Source: Paracoccaceae bacterium (GTDB lineage: Bacteria; Pseudomonadota; Alphaproteobacteria; Rhodobacterales; Rhodobacteraceae). From it: a stretch of 64,000 nucleotides of DNA. The stretch covers positions 310,001 to 374,000 of the forward strand of contig WGNF01000008.1 in the NCBI GenBank assembly GCA_016124615.1, given 5' to 3'. Positions 27,315-35,645 of the stretch are shown here, in pieces. Both the position numbers and the translations under genes were made by a program. How positions within the stretch are numbered: position 1 is the first letter of the stretch; each line of letters begins with the position of its first letter. The notes under the pieces were generated by a model. That model did no database searches. It saw only the letters and a program-made list of their open reading frames with translations, and was not told the DNA's origin.

Positions 27315-29053
27315 CCCGCGCCTTCCTTGGCGTCGAAGCCTCGGCCACCGGCCGCCGCTGGATCGGCCCCACGGCCGAGGAGGACCGGCTGGCCGAAGCG
27401 ATGGCACAAGCCACCGGCCTGCCCGCACCGCTGGCCCTGACGCTGGTGCGCCGGGGCGTGGCACCCGACGAGGCCGCGCGGTTTCTGGAACCGACGCTGC
27501 GCGACCTGCTGCCCGACCCGCTGAGCCTGCGCGACATGGCCCCGGCCGCGGCGCGGTTTCTGCGCGCGGTGAAGGCGCGCGAACGCATCGCCGTCTTCGC
27601 CGATTACGATGTCGATGGTGGGTCTTCCGCCGCGCTGCTGCTGACATGGCTACGGGCGATGGGGCGGCCCGCCACGCTTTACATCCCCGACCGCATCGAC
27701 GAGGGCTACGGCCCCAACGTGCCCGCCATGCAGCAGCTTGCCGCCGCGCATGACCTGATCCTGTGCGTCGATTGCGGAACCCTGTCGCATGAGCCGATCG
27801 CGGCCGCGAAGGGCGCCGATGTGGTGGTGCTGGATCACCACCTTGGCGGCGAGATGCTGCCCCCGGCCCTTGCGGTGGTGAACCCCAACCGGCAGGACGA
27901 GTCCGGCGATCTGGGCCACCTCTGCGCCGCCTCGGTGGTGTTCCTGCTGCTGGTCGAGGCGAACCGGCTGTTGCGCGACGAGGGCACCAAGGGGCCGGAC
28001 CTGATGGCGATGCTGGATCTGGTGGCGCTGGCCACGGTGGCCGATGTGGCGCCGCTGACCGGCGTCAACCGGGCGCTGGTGCGGCAGGGGCTGAAGGTGA
28101 TGGCGCGGCGCGAACGCCCCGGCCTCGTGGCGCTGGCCGATGTGGCGCGGATGACCGAAGCGCCCACGCCCTACGCGCTCGGCTTCGTGCTGGGGCCGCG
28201 GGTGAACGCCGGTGGCCGCATCGGCGCGGCCGATCTGGGCGCCCGGCTCTTGTCCACCGCCGACCCGCATGAGGCGGTGGCACTGGCCGAACGGCTCGAC
28301 GCGCTGAACACCGAACGGCGCGAGATCGAACTGCGGGTGCGCGAGGCTGCGCTGGCGCAGGCAGAGGCCCGGGGCCTTGACGGCCCGCTGGTCTGGGCGG
28401 CGGGCGAAGGCTGGCACCCCGGCGTCGTCGGCATTGTCGCCGCGCGGCTGAAAGAGGCCACCAACCGCCCCGCCGTGGTGATCGGTCTGGACGGCGACGA
28501 GGGCAAGGGGTCCGGCCGTTCGGTCGCGGGCGTCGACCTTGGCGCCGCGATCCACCGCGTTGCCGCCGAGGGGCTGCTGCTGAAGGGCGGCGGGCACAAG
28601 ATGGCCGCGGGCCTCACCGTCAGCCGCGACCGGATCGAGGCGGCGATGGAACGGCTGGGCGAGTTGCTGGCGAAACAGGGCGCGGGCAATGCCGGCCCGG
28701 CCGACCTGCGGCTCGACGGCCTTCTGATGCCGGGCGCGGTGACGCCCGCCCTGATCGAGCAGATCGAGGCCGCTGGCCCCTTCGGCGCCGCCGCCCCCGC
28801 CCCCCGCTTCGCCTTTGCCGCCCAGGCCGTCAGCAGCCGCCGAATCGGCGAGTCGCATCTGCGGCTGACCTTCGGCGACACCACCGGCCCGAAGCTGGAG
28901 GCGGTGGCCTTCGGCGCCTTCGACGGCCCCCTTGGCCCGCTGCTGGAGGCGCCGGACGCGAACCGGTTCCATCTGGCCGGGCGGCTGGAGCTGAACACCT
29001 GGGGCGGGCGCACCAAGGTGCAACTGCGTCTCGAGGACGCCGCACGGGCCTGA
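27311..29053 (+). CDS. recJ: RecJ single-stranded-DNA-specific exonuclease
   Basis: RecJ degrades single-stranded DNA 5' to 3' in recombination, mismatch and base-excision repair. The 580-residue protein has the DHH motifs: FADYDVDGGSS (98-103), VDCGTLSHEPI (153 onward), and VVLDHHLGGEM with the DHH at 175-177. GATVADVAPL-type sequence (LATVADVAPLTGVNRALVRQGLKVM) follows. The DHHA1 nucleic-acid domain has GGGHKMAAGLTV, and a C-terminal OB-fold completes it. It starts with GTG overlapping the glpX stop by four bases. The E. coli motif DFDADG is DYDVDG here, a normal variation. It lies upstream of tRNA-Glu. Confidence 0.96.
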   Translation: MTRAFLGVEASATGRRWIGPTAEEDRLAEAMAQATGLPAPLALTLVRRGVAPDEAARFLEPTLRDLLPDPLSLRDMAPAAARFLRAVKARERIAVFADYDVDGGSSAALLLTWLRAMGRPATLYIPDRIDEGYGPNVPAMQQLAAAHDLILCVDCGTLSHEPIAAAKGADVVVLDHHLGGEMLPPALAVVNPNRQDESGDLGHLCAASVVFLLLVEANRLLRDEGTKGPDLMAMLDLVALATVADVAPLTGVNRALVRQGLKVMARRERPGLVALADVARMTEAPTPYALGFVLGPRVNAGGRIGAADLGARLLSTADPHEAVALAERLDALNTERREIELRVREAALAQAEARGLDGPLVWAAGEGWHPGVVGIVAARLKEATNRPAVVIGLDGDEGKGSGRSVAGVDLGAAIHRVAAEGLLLKGGGHKMAAGLTVSRDRIEAAMERLGELLAKQGAGNAGPADLRLDGLLMPGAVTPALIEQIEAAGPFGAAAPAPRFAFAAQAVSSRRIGESHLRLTFGDTTGPKLEAVAFGAFDGPLGPLLEAPDANRFHLAGRLELNTWGGRTKVQLRLEDAARA

Positions 29054-29097
29054 ACGGCCCTTCCCGCAATCGCATGACGAATTTGCGAAAAATCCCC

Positions 29098-29125
29098 TTG
29101 CGAGTCACCGCCGCATCCCCTAAAT
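29098..29125 (+). promoter_or_regulatory. Candidate promoter for tRNA-Glu
   Basis: TTGCGA at 29098-29103 and CTAAAT at 29120-29125 are separated by 16 bases and lie 20 bases before the tRNA. The spacing and position fit a sigma-70 promoter; the -35 element matches TTGACA at four of six positions. Confidence 0.45.
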
Positions 29126-29144
29126 CCCGCCCCACGCCAACCGC

Positions 29145-29219
29145 GGCCCGTTCGTCTATCGGTTAGGACACCAGGTTTTCAACCTGGTAAGAGGGGTTCG
29201 ACTCCCCTACGGGCTGCCA
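29145..29219 (+). tRNA. tRNA-Glu (anticodon TTC)
   Basis: A complete 75-base cloverleaf. The acceptor stem GGCCCGT pairs with ACGGGCT, with a G-T wobble at the first position. The anticodon stem CCAGG/CCTGG encloses the loop TTTTCAA with anticodon TTC at 29178-29180. The T arm is GAGGGGTTCGACTCCCC-like and the CCA end is encoded at 29217-29219. The anticodon reads GAA and GAG glutamate codons. No attachment-site duplication is visible downstream, so no element appears to have used this tRNA. Confidence 0.96.
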
Positions 29220-29300
29220 GTTGGCGTGATTTTTCCATCAAATTTCAGTGGGTTACCCGCCAAGGGCCGCAGCCGCCTTAGCGGATGTCCCGCCGCAATA

Positions 29301-29609
29301 TCACCCCATCTGCGGCGGAAGAGCCCCCTTCAACTCCACCTCGACGAAGCTCATCGGACCCGTCCCGTCGTTGATGACGTTGTGCTCCACCCCCTCCATC
29401 CGGCGGTAGGCGGTGCCTGCGGGCACGAGGACGGTGCGCGAGCCGCCGCCCGGTTCCTCCAGCAGCATCGGGCAGTCGGTGATCGCGGTGATGACATAGT
29501 CGTGGCCGTGGCGGTGCCAGCCGGTTTCGGCGCCGGGGGCAAAGTCGAACCGAGTGACGCGCACGCGGTCGTCGTCGATCATCATCGTGGCGGTGCAGGG
29601 CGGGCGCAT
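29301..29609 (-). CDS. Cupin domain-containing protein
   Basis: A 102-residue single-domain cupin. The metal-binding motif is clear: ETGWHRHGHDYVITAITDCPMLLEE supplies three His and a downstream Glu-type position, and EGVEHNVINDG supplies the second-motif His. Small cupins of this kind are sugar- or amino-acid-binding or act as enzymes on small molecules. It lies downstream of the beta-alanine transaminase on the same strand, with a gap of 46 bases, so it may belong to the same catabolic operon. Its substrate is unknown. Confidence 0.86.
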   Translation of the reverse strand: MRPPCTATMMIDDDRVRVTRFDFAPGAETGWHRHGHDYVITAITDCPMLLEEPGGGSRTVLVPAGTAYRRMEGVEHNVINDGTGPMSFVEVELKGALPPQMG

Positions 29610-29655
29610 CGGGGCCTCCGTATGAAACGGGCCGGGGTTTCCCCCGGCCCCGATC

Positions 29656-30981
29656 TCAGTCCAGCGTTTTCAGCACATCGGCCAGCGTGCCGATCAGCGT
29701 GTCGATGTGGCTTTTCTCAATGATCAGCGGCGGGCTCATCGCGATGATGTCGCCGGTGGTGCGGATCATGATGCCCTTCTCGAAGCCCTTGAGGAAGGCG
29801 TTGAACGCCCGCTTGGTCGGCTCGCCCGCGATCCCTTCCAGCTCCACCGCGCCGATCAGGCCCATGTTGCGGATGTCGATCACATGCGGCAGACCCTTGA
29901 GGCTGTGCAGCGCCTCTTCCCAATAGGGCGCGAGTTCGGCGGCGCGCTCGAACAGCCCCTCTTCCTTGTAGACCTCCAGCGTGGCGATCCCGGCGGCCGA
30001 GGCGATCGGGTTGCCGGAATAGGTGTAGCCGTGGAACAGCTCGATCATGTGTTCCGGCCCGTTCATGAAGGCGTCATGCACGTCGGGTGTGGTCAGCACC
30101 GCGCCCATCGGGATCACGCCGTTGGTCAGGCCCTTGGCGGTGGTCATCATGTCCGGCAGCACGTTGAAATGCTGCGACGCGAAGGCGGAACCGAGGCGGC
30201 CGAACCCGGTGATCACCTCGTCGAAGATCAACAGGATGCCGTGCTTCTTGGTGATCGCGCGCAGCTTTTCCAGATAGCCCTTCGGCGGCAACAGCACCCC
30301 GGTCGACCCCGCCATCGGCTCCACGATCACCGCCGCGATGGTTTCCGCGCCATGCAGGGCGACGATCCGTTCCAACTCGTCGGCCAAGTTCGCGCCATGC
30401 TCCGGCTGGCCCTTGGTAAAGGCGTTCAGCGCGGGCAGATGGGTGTGCGGCAGGTGATCGACGCCCGCCAGCAGCGTGCCGAAGACCTTGCGATTGTTGA
30501 CGATGCCACCGACCGAGATGCCGCCGAAGTTCACCCCGTGATAGCCGCGTTCCCGCCCGATCAGCCGCGTGCGCGCGCCCTCGCCGCGGGCCCGGTGATA
30601 GGCGATGGCGAGCTTCAGCGCGGTTTCCACCGACTCGGAGCCGGAGTTGGTGTAGAATACGTGCTCCATCCCCATCGGCGCGATCTCGATGATGCGGTTT
30701 GCGAGTTCGAAGGCGATCGGGTGCCCCATCTGGAAGGCGGGCGCATAGTCCAGCTCGGCCGCCTGCTTCGCGATCGCCTCGGTGATCTTGGGGCGGCAAT
30801 GCCCCGCGTTGCAGCACCACAGCCCCGCCGTGCCATCCAGCACCTGCCGTCCGTCTGACGTGGTGTAGTGCATGTCCTTCGCGCCCACCAACATGCGCGG
30901 CGCCTTCTTGAACTGGCGGTTCGCCGTGAACGGCATCCAGAAGGCGTTCAGGTCGTTGGGGGCATTGCGGTCGAGCGCCAT
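29656..30981 (-). CDS. Omega-amino acid:pyruvate aminotransferase (beta-alanine--pyruvate type)
   Basis: A class III aminotransferase of 441 residues, in the omega-amino acid--pyruvate branch that moves the amino group of beta-alanine to pyruvate. Evidence includes the N-terminal LNAFWMPFTANRQFKKAPRML and TAGLWCCNAGHCRPKI, the PLP-binding FYTNSGSESVETALKLA, LLIFDEVITGFGRLGSAFASQ, and MMTTAKGLTNGVIPMGAVL with the Schiff-base Lys. Beta-alanine is the end product of reductive pyrimidine degradation, which the neighbouring preA and preT genes begin. The gene is divergent from rutR, with a RutR site between them, so it is likely repressed by RutR. Ribosome site GGGAGAAAGA precedes the ATG. Confidence 0.92.
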   Translation of the reverse strand: MALDRNAPNDLNAFWMPFTANRQFKKAPRMLVGAKDMHYTTSDGRQVLDGTAGLWCCNAGHCRPKITEAIAKQAAELDYAPAFQMGHPIAFELANRIIEIAPMGMEHVFYTNSGSESVETALKLAIAYHRARGEGARTRLIGRERGYHGVNFGGISVGGIVNNRKVFGTLLAGVDHLPHTHLPALNAFTKGQPEHGANLADELERIVALHGAETIAAVIVEPMAGSTGVLLPPKGYLEKLRAITKKHGILLIFDEVITGFGRLGSAFASQHFNVLPDMMTTAKGLTNGVIPMGAVLTTPDVHDAFMNGPEHMIELFHGYTYSGNPIASAAGIATLEVYKEEGLFERAAELAPYWEEALHSLKGLPHVIDIRNMGLIGAVELEGIAGEPTKRAFNAFLKGFEKGIMIRTTGDIIAMSPPLIIEKSHIDTLIGTLADVLKTLD

Positions 30982-31032
30982 CGGCTCTTTCTCCCGGATC
31001 GGCCGTCGATGCGGCGGCGGATGATTGATTGT

Positions 31033-31048
31033 TTGACCAAATGGTCAG
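31033..31048. promoter_or_regulatory. RutR operator
   Basis: TTGACCAAATGGTCAG differs by one base from the RutR consensus TTGACCAnnTGGTCAA. It lies between the divergent aminotransferase gene and rutR, 52 bases from the former start and 83 from the latter. RutR released by uracil would therefore derepress the transaminase and its own gene. Confidence 0.85.
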
Positions 31049-31130
31049 CGGCACGCTAGCAGAGGATGCAGACCAGTCAAGGCGAAGCCGACGCGCGATG
31101 CAAGCGCAACGATTGGACGGGGGGAACGGC

Positions 31131-31751
31131 ATGGCGGCACCACGCACACGCACACGGATTCAGGCGAAGAACTCCGAGGCGATCCTCGAAGCGGCGCTGG
31201 ACGTGTTTTCGCAATACGGCTTTCGCGGCGCGACGCTGGACCAGATCGCCGAGGTGGCCGGGCTGTCGAAGCCGAACCTGCTGTATTACTTCCCCTCGAA
31301 AGAGGCGATCCATGTCACGCTTCTGTCCGGGCTGATGGATACCTGGCTCGACCCGCTGCGGGCGCTGCACCATGACGGCGAGCCGGTCGAGGAGATCCTC
31401 GACTATGTGCGCCGCAAGCTGGAGATGAGCCGCCTTTACCCGCGCGAAAGCCGCCTGTTCGCCAATGAAATCCTGCAGGGCGCGCCGCGAATCCTGGATC
31501 AGATCGAGGGTGAGTTGAAGGCGCTGGTCGATGACAAGGCCGCGCTGATCCGCGCCTGGATCGCCGAGGGGCGGCTGGCGCCGGTCGATCCCTATCATCT
31601 GATGTTCTCGATCTGGGCGACGACGCAGCACTATGCCGATTTCGACATTCAGGTGCATCGCGTGCTGGGGCAGGAAGGCGACGCCCCCTTTGCCGAGGCA
31701 GAGCGGTTTCTGACCCAGATGTATCGCGCGGCGCTGACGCCCGCGCGTTAA
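31131..31751 (+). CDS. rutR: RutR-like TetR family regulator of pyrimidine catabolism
   Basis: A protein of about 206 residues with a TetR helix-turn-helix (NSEAILEAALDVFSQYGFRGATLDQIAEVAGLSKPNLLYYFPSKEAIHVTLL). The C-terminal domain resembles RutR: LARLYPRESRLFANEILQGAPRILDQIEGELKALVDDKAALIRAWIAEG-type sequence with PYHLMFSIWATTQHYADFDIQVH. RutR senses uracil and thymine and controls pyrimidine catabolism. A near-perfect RutR operator lies directly upstream and the dihydropyrimidine dehydrogenase genes lie nearby, which support the assignment. I chose ATG 31131, after a GGGGAAC site and giving the usual N-terminus, rather than the longer in-frame start. Confidence 0.9.
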   Translation: MAAPRTRTRIQAKNSEAILEAALDVFSQYGFRGATLDQIAEVAGLSKPNLLYYFPSKEAIHVTLLSGLMDTWLDPLRALHHDGEPVEEILDYVRRKLEMSRLYPRESRLFANEILQGAPRILDQIEGELKALVDDKAALIRAWIAEGRLAPVDPYHLMFSIWATTQHYADFDIQVHRVLGQEGDAPFAEAERFLTQMYRAALTPAR

Positions 31752-31816
31752 CCCGGTGGTAATCTGACGGGGGTAGCGTCGGTGTCGGGTGCGGGCATGA
31801 CCTTTCGGGGATCATG

Positions 31817-32245
31817 ATGGACATCGGGGGACTTTCCGCCGCTTCGGTGGTGTGGCCGGTGCAGGCGGCGGCACGCGGCGCGACCATCGACACGGCCACC
31901 GGCTCGACCGGGAATGACGGCACCGGGCGCGCCGATCAGGGGCTAAAGGCTGCGGCGCACACCGCGCGGCCGATCGACCCCGATCTGCCCACCGGCCCGC
32001 CGCCCGCCTTCACCACCACCCCGCTGGAGAAAGAGGGCGACTGGCACGTCATCCTCTCGCGTCTCAGCGCGAAGGGCTATGCACAGGTTCAGGCGATGGC
32101 GCCGCTACCGGATGCCGGTCAGCTCGCGCCCCGGCAACCGGCTGGCGGGCAGGCTACGGGCAGCCCCGCCGAAGCCGCAGGACGGGCTATGACGAGCGCC
32201 ACGCCCGCCGCCGCATCGAAACCGGCCGATCCGAACGCCCCCTGA
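31817..32245 (+). CDS. Hypothetical protein, Pro- and Ala-rich
   Basis: A 142-residue open frame between rutR and the convergent preA gene, starting MDIGGLSAASVVWPVQAAARG. It is rich in Ala, Pro, Gly and Thr and has low sequence complexity, with one ordered-looking stretch TTPLEKEGDWHVILSRLSAKGYAQVQAM. There is no signal peptide, membrane segment or recognised domain. Its stop lies one base before the end of preA. It is the only sensible frame in a 495-base gap, but the composition leaves doubt. An ATG three bases upstream could also serve as the start. Confidence 0.5.
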   Translation: MDIGGLSAASVVWPVQAAARGATIDTATGSTGNDGTGRADQGLKAAAHTARPIDPDLPTGPPPAFTTTPLEKEGDWHVILSRLSAKGYAQVQAMAPLPDAGQLAPRQPAGGQATGSPAEAAGRAMTSATPAAASKPADPNAP

Positions 32246-32246
32246 C

Positions 32247-33548
32247 CTATTCGGCCGCTTTGGCCGCCGGGTTGTTCGGATGCGTCGTCCAGTTCGCGTA
32301 ATCGCCCACCGGCCGCCCGGTGCGCGGGTCCACCGTGCCCTTGGCCATCGGCACCATCGTGATGCAATCCTCGACCGGGCAGACGTTGACGCAGAGGTTG
32401 CAGGCCACGCATTCGTCGTCTTTCACCTCGAACACCCGGCCGGGCAACATGGCGATGGCCTGATGGCTGGTATCCTCGCAGGCGGCAAAGCAGCGGCCGC
32501 ACTGGATACAGGCGTCGGGGTCGATATGTGCCTTGGTGACGTGGTTCAGGTTCAGGTATTGCCAGTCGGTGACATTGGGCACCGCGCGACCGACCACCGA
32601 AGCGACCGAGGGGTGGCCCTTTGCATCCATCCAGTCGCTGAGGCCCGAGATCATCTCTTGCACGATCTTGAAGCCATAGGTCATCGCCGCCGTGCAGACC
32701 TGCACATTGCCCGCGCCAAGCGCCAGAAACTCTGCCGCATCACGCCATGTGGTGACGCCGCCGATACCGCTGATCGGCAGGCCGCGGGTCGCCGCATGGC
32801 GCGCGATCTCGGCCACCATGTTCAGCGCGATCGGCTTCACCGCCGGGCCGCAATAGCCGCCGTGGGTGCCCTTGCCGTCAATCGTCGGTTCCGGCGCGAA
32901 CAGGTCAAGATCGACCGCGGTGATCGAGTTGATCGTGTTGATGAGGGAAACCGCATCCGCCCCGCCACGCTTGGCGGCCTCGGCCGGGTGCAGGATGTTG
33001 GTGATGTTCGGCGTCAGCTTCACGATCACCGGCATCCGGGTGTTCTGCTTGCACCAGCGCGTGACCATCTCGATATATTCCGGCACCTGCCCCACGGCCG
33101 ATCCCATGCCGCGTTCCGCCATCCCGTGCGGGCAGCCGAAGTTCAGCTCGACCCCGTCGGCGCCGGTCTCCTCGACCAGCGGCAGGATCGCCTTCCACGC
33201 GCTTTCTTCGCAGGGGACCATCAGCGACACCACCAGCGCGCGGTCGGGGTAATCCCGCTTCACCGCCTTGATCTCGCGCAGATTCACCTCCAGCGGGCGG
33301 TCAGTGATCAGCTCGATGTTGTTCAGCCCCAGCAGGCGCCGGTCCGCCCCCCAGATCGCGCCGTAACGCGGGCCGTTGACGTTGACGACCGGCGGCCCGG
33401 CCTCGCCCAGCGTCTTCCAAACCACGCCGCCCCAGCCCGCCTCATAGGCGCGGCGCACGTTGTATTCCTTGTCGGTCGGCGGCGCCGAGGCGAGCCAGAA
33501 CGGGTTCGGGGATTTGATCCCGACGAATTCAGAGGAAAGGTTTGCCAT
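32247..33548 (-). CDS. preA: PreA, NAD-dependent dihydropyrimidine dehydrogenase catalytic subunit
   Basis: PreA is the FMN- and iron-sulfur-containing subunit that reduces uracil and thymine, or runs in reverse, as the first step of reductive pyrimidine degradation. The 433-residue protein begins with a dihydroorotate-dehydrogenase-like barrel: SEFVGIKSPNPFWLASAPPTDKEYNVRRAYEAGWGGVVWKTLG, VELNFGCPHGMAERGMG with the catalytic-loop region, and ISGIGGVTTWRDAAEFLALGAGNVQVCTAAM. The C-terminus carries two 4Fe-4S ferredoxin motifs, CIQCGRCFAAC and CVACNLCVNVC. I chose ATG 33548 as the usual N-terminus. It follows preT on the same strand by 11 bases. Confidence 0.95.
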   Translation of the reverse strand: MANLSSEFVGIKSPNPFWLASAPPTDKEYNVRRAYEAGWGGVVWKTLGEAGPPVVNVNGPRYGAIWGADRRLLGLNNIELITDRPLEVNLREIKAVKRDYPDRALVVSLMVPCEESAWKAILPLVEETGADGVELNFGCPHGMAERGMGSAVGQVPEYIEMVTRWCKQNTRMPVIVKLTPNITNILHPAEAAKRGGADAVSLINTINSITAVDLDLFAPEPTIDGKGTHGGYCGPAVKPIALNMVAEIARHAATRGLPISGIGGVTTWRDAAEFLALGAGNVQVCTAAMTYGFKIVQEMISGLSDWMDAKGHPSVASVVGRAVPNVTDWQYLNLNHVTKAHIDPDACIQCGRCFAACEDTSHQAIAMLPGRVFEVKDDECVACNLCVNVCPVEDCITMVPMAKGTVDPRTGRPVGDYANWTTHPNNPAAKAAE

Positions 33549-33559
33549 CGTGCTCTCCC

Positions 33560-34894
33560 TCAGCCCATCAGGGCCGCGTGAATGTCCATCGCCGCGTCGC
33601 GGCCCTGTGCGACGGCGGTCACCGTCAGATCGTCGCCGCCGGTGGCGCAATCGCCGCCCGCCCAGACGCCCTTGACCGAGGCGCGCCCGGCGCCTTCCAC
33701 CGCGATCTTGCCGTGGTCGATCTTCAGCCCCCCCGGCACGCCAGAAAGCGACTGGCCGATGGCCTTGAACACCTGATCGGCCTTCAGCCGGAAGGTTTCG
33801 GCGGTCAGCATCAACCCCTCGGGCCCTTCCGAGGTATAGGCGAATTCCACCCCCTCGACCGTATCGGCGCCCAGCACCCGCAAGGGCGCCGCGCCGGTGA
33901 TGATGCGCACCCCTTTGGAGGCCGCCAGTTCCCGCTCATACTCCGACGCGCTCATCTTTTCGGGGTCGCGCCGGTAGACGATGGTGACATGCTCGGCGCC
34001 CAGCAGTTTCGACTGCACGGCGGCATCGACGGCCGTCATTCCGCCGCCGATCACCACCACCTCGCGGCCGACCGGCAGCGCCGACAGGTCGCGCGCCTGC
34101 CGCAGTTCGGCGATGAAATCCACCGCGTCGCGCACATGCGCCCGTTCTTCACCCTCGGCGCGCAGCGCGTTCACCCCGGCAAGGCCGATGCCAAGAAAGA
34201 CGGCGTCGAACCCGGCGGTCAGCCCGTCCAGCGACAACTCGCGCCCCAGCCGCTGGCCGGTCACCACCGTGATGCCGCCGATCCGCATCAGCCAGTCCAC
34301 CTCGGCCTGCGCGAAGCCGTCGGTGGCCTTGTAGGCGGCGATGCCGAACTCGTTCAGCCCGCCCGCCTTGGCGCGGCCTTCGTAAAGTGTCACCGCATGG
34401 CCCAGCATCGCCAGCCGGTGCGCGGCCGACAGGCCGGCCGGCCCAGCGCCAACCACGGCGACGCGCTTGCCGGTGGCGGCGGCGCGGATAAAGGGGTGGC
34501 CGCCCTTGACCATCAGCGTATCGGTGGCGAAGCGTTGCAGGCGGCCGATCTCGACCGGCTTGCCCTCGGCCACTTCGCGCACGCAAACCTCTTCACACAG
34601 CGTCTCGGTCGGGCAGACGCGGGCACACATGCCGCCCAGGATGTTCTGCGACAGAATCGTTTTCGCCGCCGCCTCGGGCGTGCCGGTGGCGATCTGGCGG
34701 ATGAACAGCGGGATGTCGATCGAGGTGGGGCAGGCTGTCATGCAGGGCGCGTCGAAGCAGAAATAGCAGCGGTCCGCCGCCACCTGCGCCTCGTGCCGGT
34801 CCAAGGGCGGCGCGATATCGGAAAAGTTGTCGGCATAGGCCGAGGGCGGCAGACGGCCCGGCACCACGCCGGGGGTCAACATGCTGTTGGACAA
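33560..34894 (-). CDS. preT: PreT, dihydropyrimidine dehydrogenase flavoprotein subunit
   Basis: PreT passes electrons from NAD(P)H through FAD and iron-sulfur centres to PreA. The N-terminal segment resembles the glutamate synthase small subunit: CYFCFDAPCMTACPTSIDIPLFIRQI and CARVCPTETLCEEVC bind clusters. FAD binds at VAVVGAGPAGLSAAHRLAMLGHAVTLYE and NAD(P) at VVVIGGGMTAVDAAVQSKL. The C-terminus contains KGVWAGGDCATGGDDLTVTAV. Length is about 444 residues. I favour TTG 34894 because GGGAGAGG lies six bases before it and the protein then opens MSNSMLTPG; ATG 34882 is the alternative. preT is promoter-proximal and is followed by preA. Confidence 0.93.
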   Translation of the reverse strand: MSNSMLTPGVVPGRLPPSAYADNFSDIAPPLDRHEAQVAADRCYFCFDAPCMTACPTSIDIPLFIRQIATGTPEAAAKTILSQNILGGMCARVCPTETLCEEVCVREVAEGKPVEIGRLQRFATDTLMVKGGHPFIRAAATGKRVAVVGAGPAGLSAAHRLAMLGHAVTLYEGRAKAGGLNEFGIAAYKATDGFAQAEVDWLMRIGGITVVTGQRLGRELSLDGLTAGFDAVFLGIGLAGVNALRAEGEERAHVRDAVDFIAELRQARDLSALPVGREVVVIGGGMTAVDAAVQSKLLGAEHVTIVYRRDPEKMSASEYERELAASKGVRIITGAAPLRVLGADTVEGVEFAYTSEGPEGLMLTAETFRLKADQVFKAIGQSLSGVPGGLKIDHGKIAVEGAGRASVKGVWAGGDCATGGDDLTVTAVAQGRDAAMDIHAALMG

Positions 34895-34949
34895 GGGGCA
34901 CCTCTCCCATTGGGTGTCGTTTTGTCTGACGCTGCCACAGGGTCTATTT

Positions 34950-34965
34950 TTTATCAAACGGTAAA
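34950..34965. promoter_or_regulatory. AT-rich inverted repeat upstream of preT
   Basis: TTTATC-AAAC-GGTAAA is an inverted repeat with one mismatch, 56 bases upstream of preT in the preT-accB gap. It does not match the RutR consensus, so a different regulator, or simply promoter sequence, may be involved. Confidence 0.3.
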
Positions 34966-35152
34966 TTTTGTGACATGCGCCGCCGCGGGCCAGAGGCACC
35001 GGATTGCCCGCAAAACAGGCAGAGTGCCGAAAACCGACAGTTCGACTGGCGGCAACAGGGCGCTTTTCACCCTCGCACCTGTGGCGTATAAGCGGCCAAT
35101 CTCAGGCCAAGGCCTGCACGAAGACAGGCAGCAAAGACCGATCGAGGACGGC

Positions 35153-35635
35153 ATGACCCAAGAACCGCACGAAAGCGACGTGGCCTTCATTCAGGCGCTC
35201 GCGGAACTTCTGCACAAGAACGACCTTACCGAACTGACGGTGAAGCGCGAATATGGCGAGAACGACAGCCTGAACGTGCGCGTGTCGCGTCAGACCCAGA
35301 TGGTGACGATGGCCGCGCCGATGCACACGGCCCAGGTGGCCGCCGCACCTGCCGTAGCCGCTGCCCCCGCGCCTGCCGCGATGGAAGACCCGGCCCAGCA
35401 TCCGGGCGCCGTGACCTCGCCGATGGTCGGCACGGTCTACATGGCGGCCGAACCCGGCGCCGCCCCCTTCGTCACCATCGGCACCGAAGTGAAAGAGGGC
35501 CAGACCGTCCTCATCATCGAGGCGATGAAGACGATGAACCACATCCCGGCCACGCGCTCGGGCACGGTGAAGCGCATTCTGGTGGAGGACGGCAGCCCCG
35601 TCGAATACGGCGCGCCGCTGATGATCATCGAATAA
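35153..35635 (+). CDS. accB: AccB, biotin carboxyl carrier protein of acetyl-CoA carboxylase
   Basis: AccB carries the biotin that shuttles carboxyl groups between biotin carboxylase and carboxyltransferase in malonyl-CoA synthesis. The 160-residue protein has an N-terminal helical region ([38 protein letters not shown]), a flexible Ala-Pro linker ([17 protein letters not shown]), and a biotinyl domain from about residue 84. The domain includes the biotinylation motif [11 protein letters not shown] with Lys126. ATG 35153 is selected because longer in-frame starts run through non-coding sequence. It is followed by accC after ten bases, the standard accBC operon. Confidence 0.97.
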   Translation: MTQEPHESDVAFIQALAELLHKNDLTELTVKREYGENDSLNVRVSRQTQMVTMAAPMHTAQVAAAPAVAAAPAPAAMEDPAQHPGAVTSPMVGTVYMAAEPGAAPFVTIGTEVKEGQTVLIIEAMKTMNHIPATRSGTVKRILVEDGSPVEYGAPLMIIE

Positions 35636-35645
35636 GGGGCCCCCG

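Noticed and set aside
29220-29300. Possible attachment site or mobile element at the 3' end of tRNA-Glu
   Set aside because: No duplicated tRNA end or integrase gene is visible.
32866-33252. Plus-strand open frame opposite preA
   Set aside because: It lacks family resemblance and a ribosome site, and lies fully inside the well-supported preA gene.
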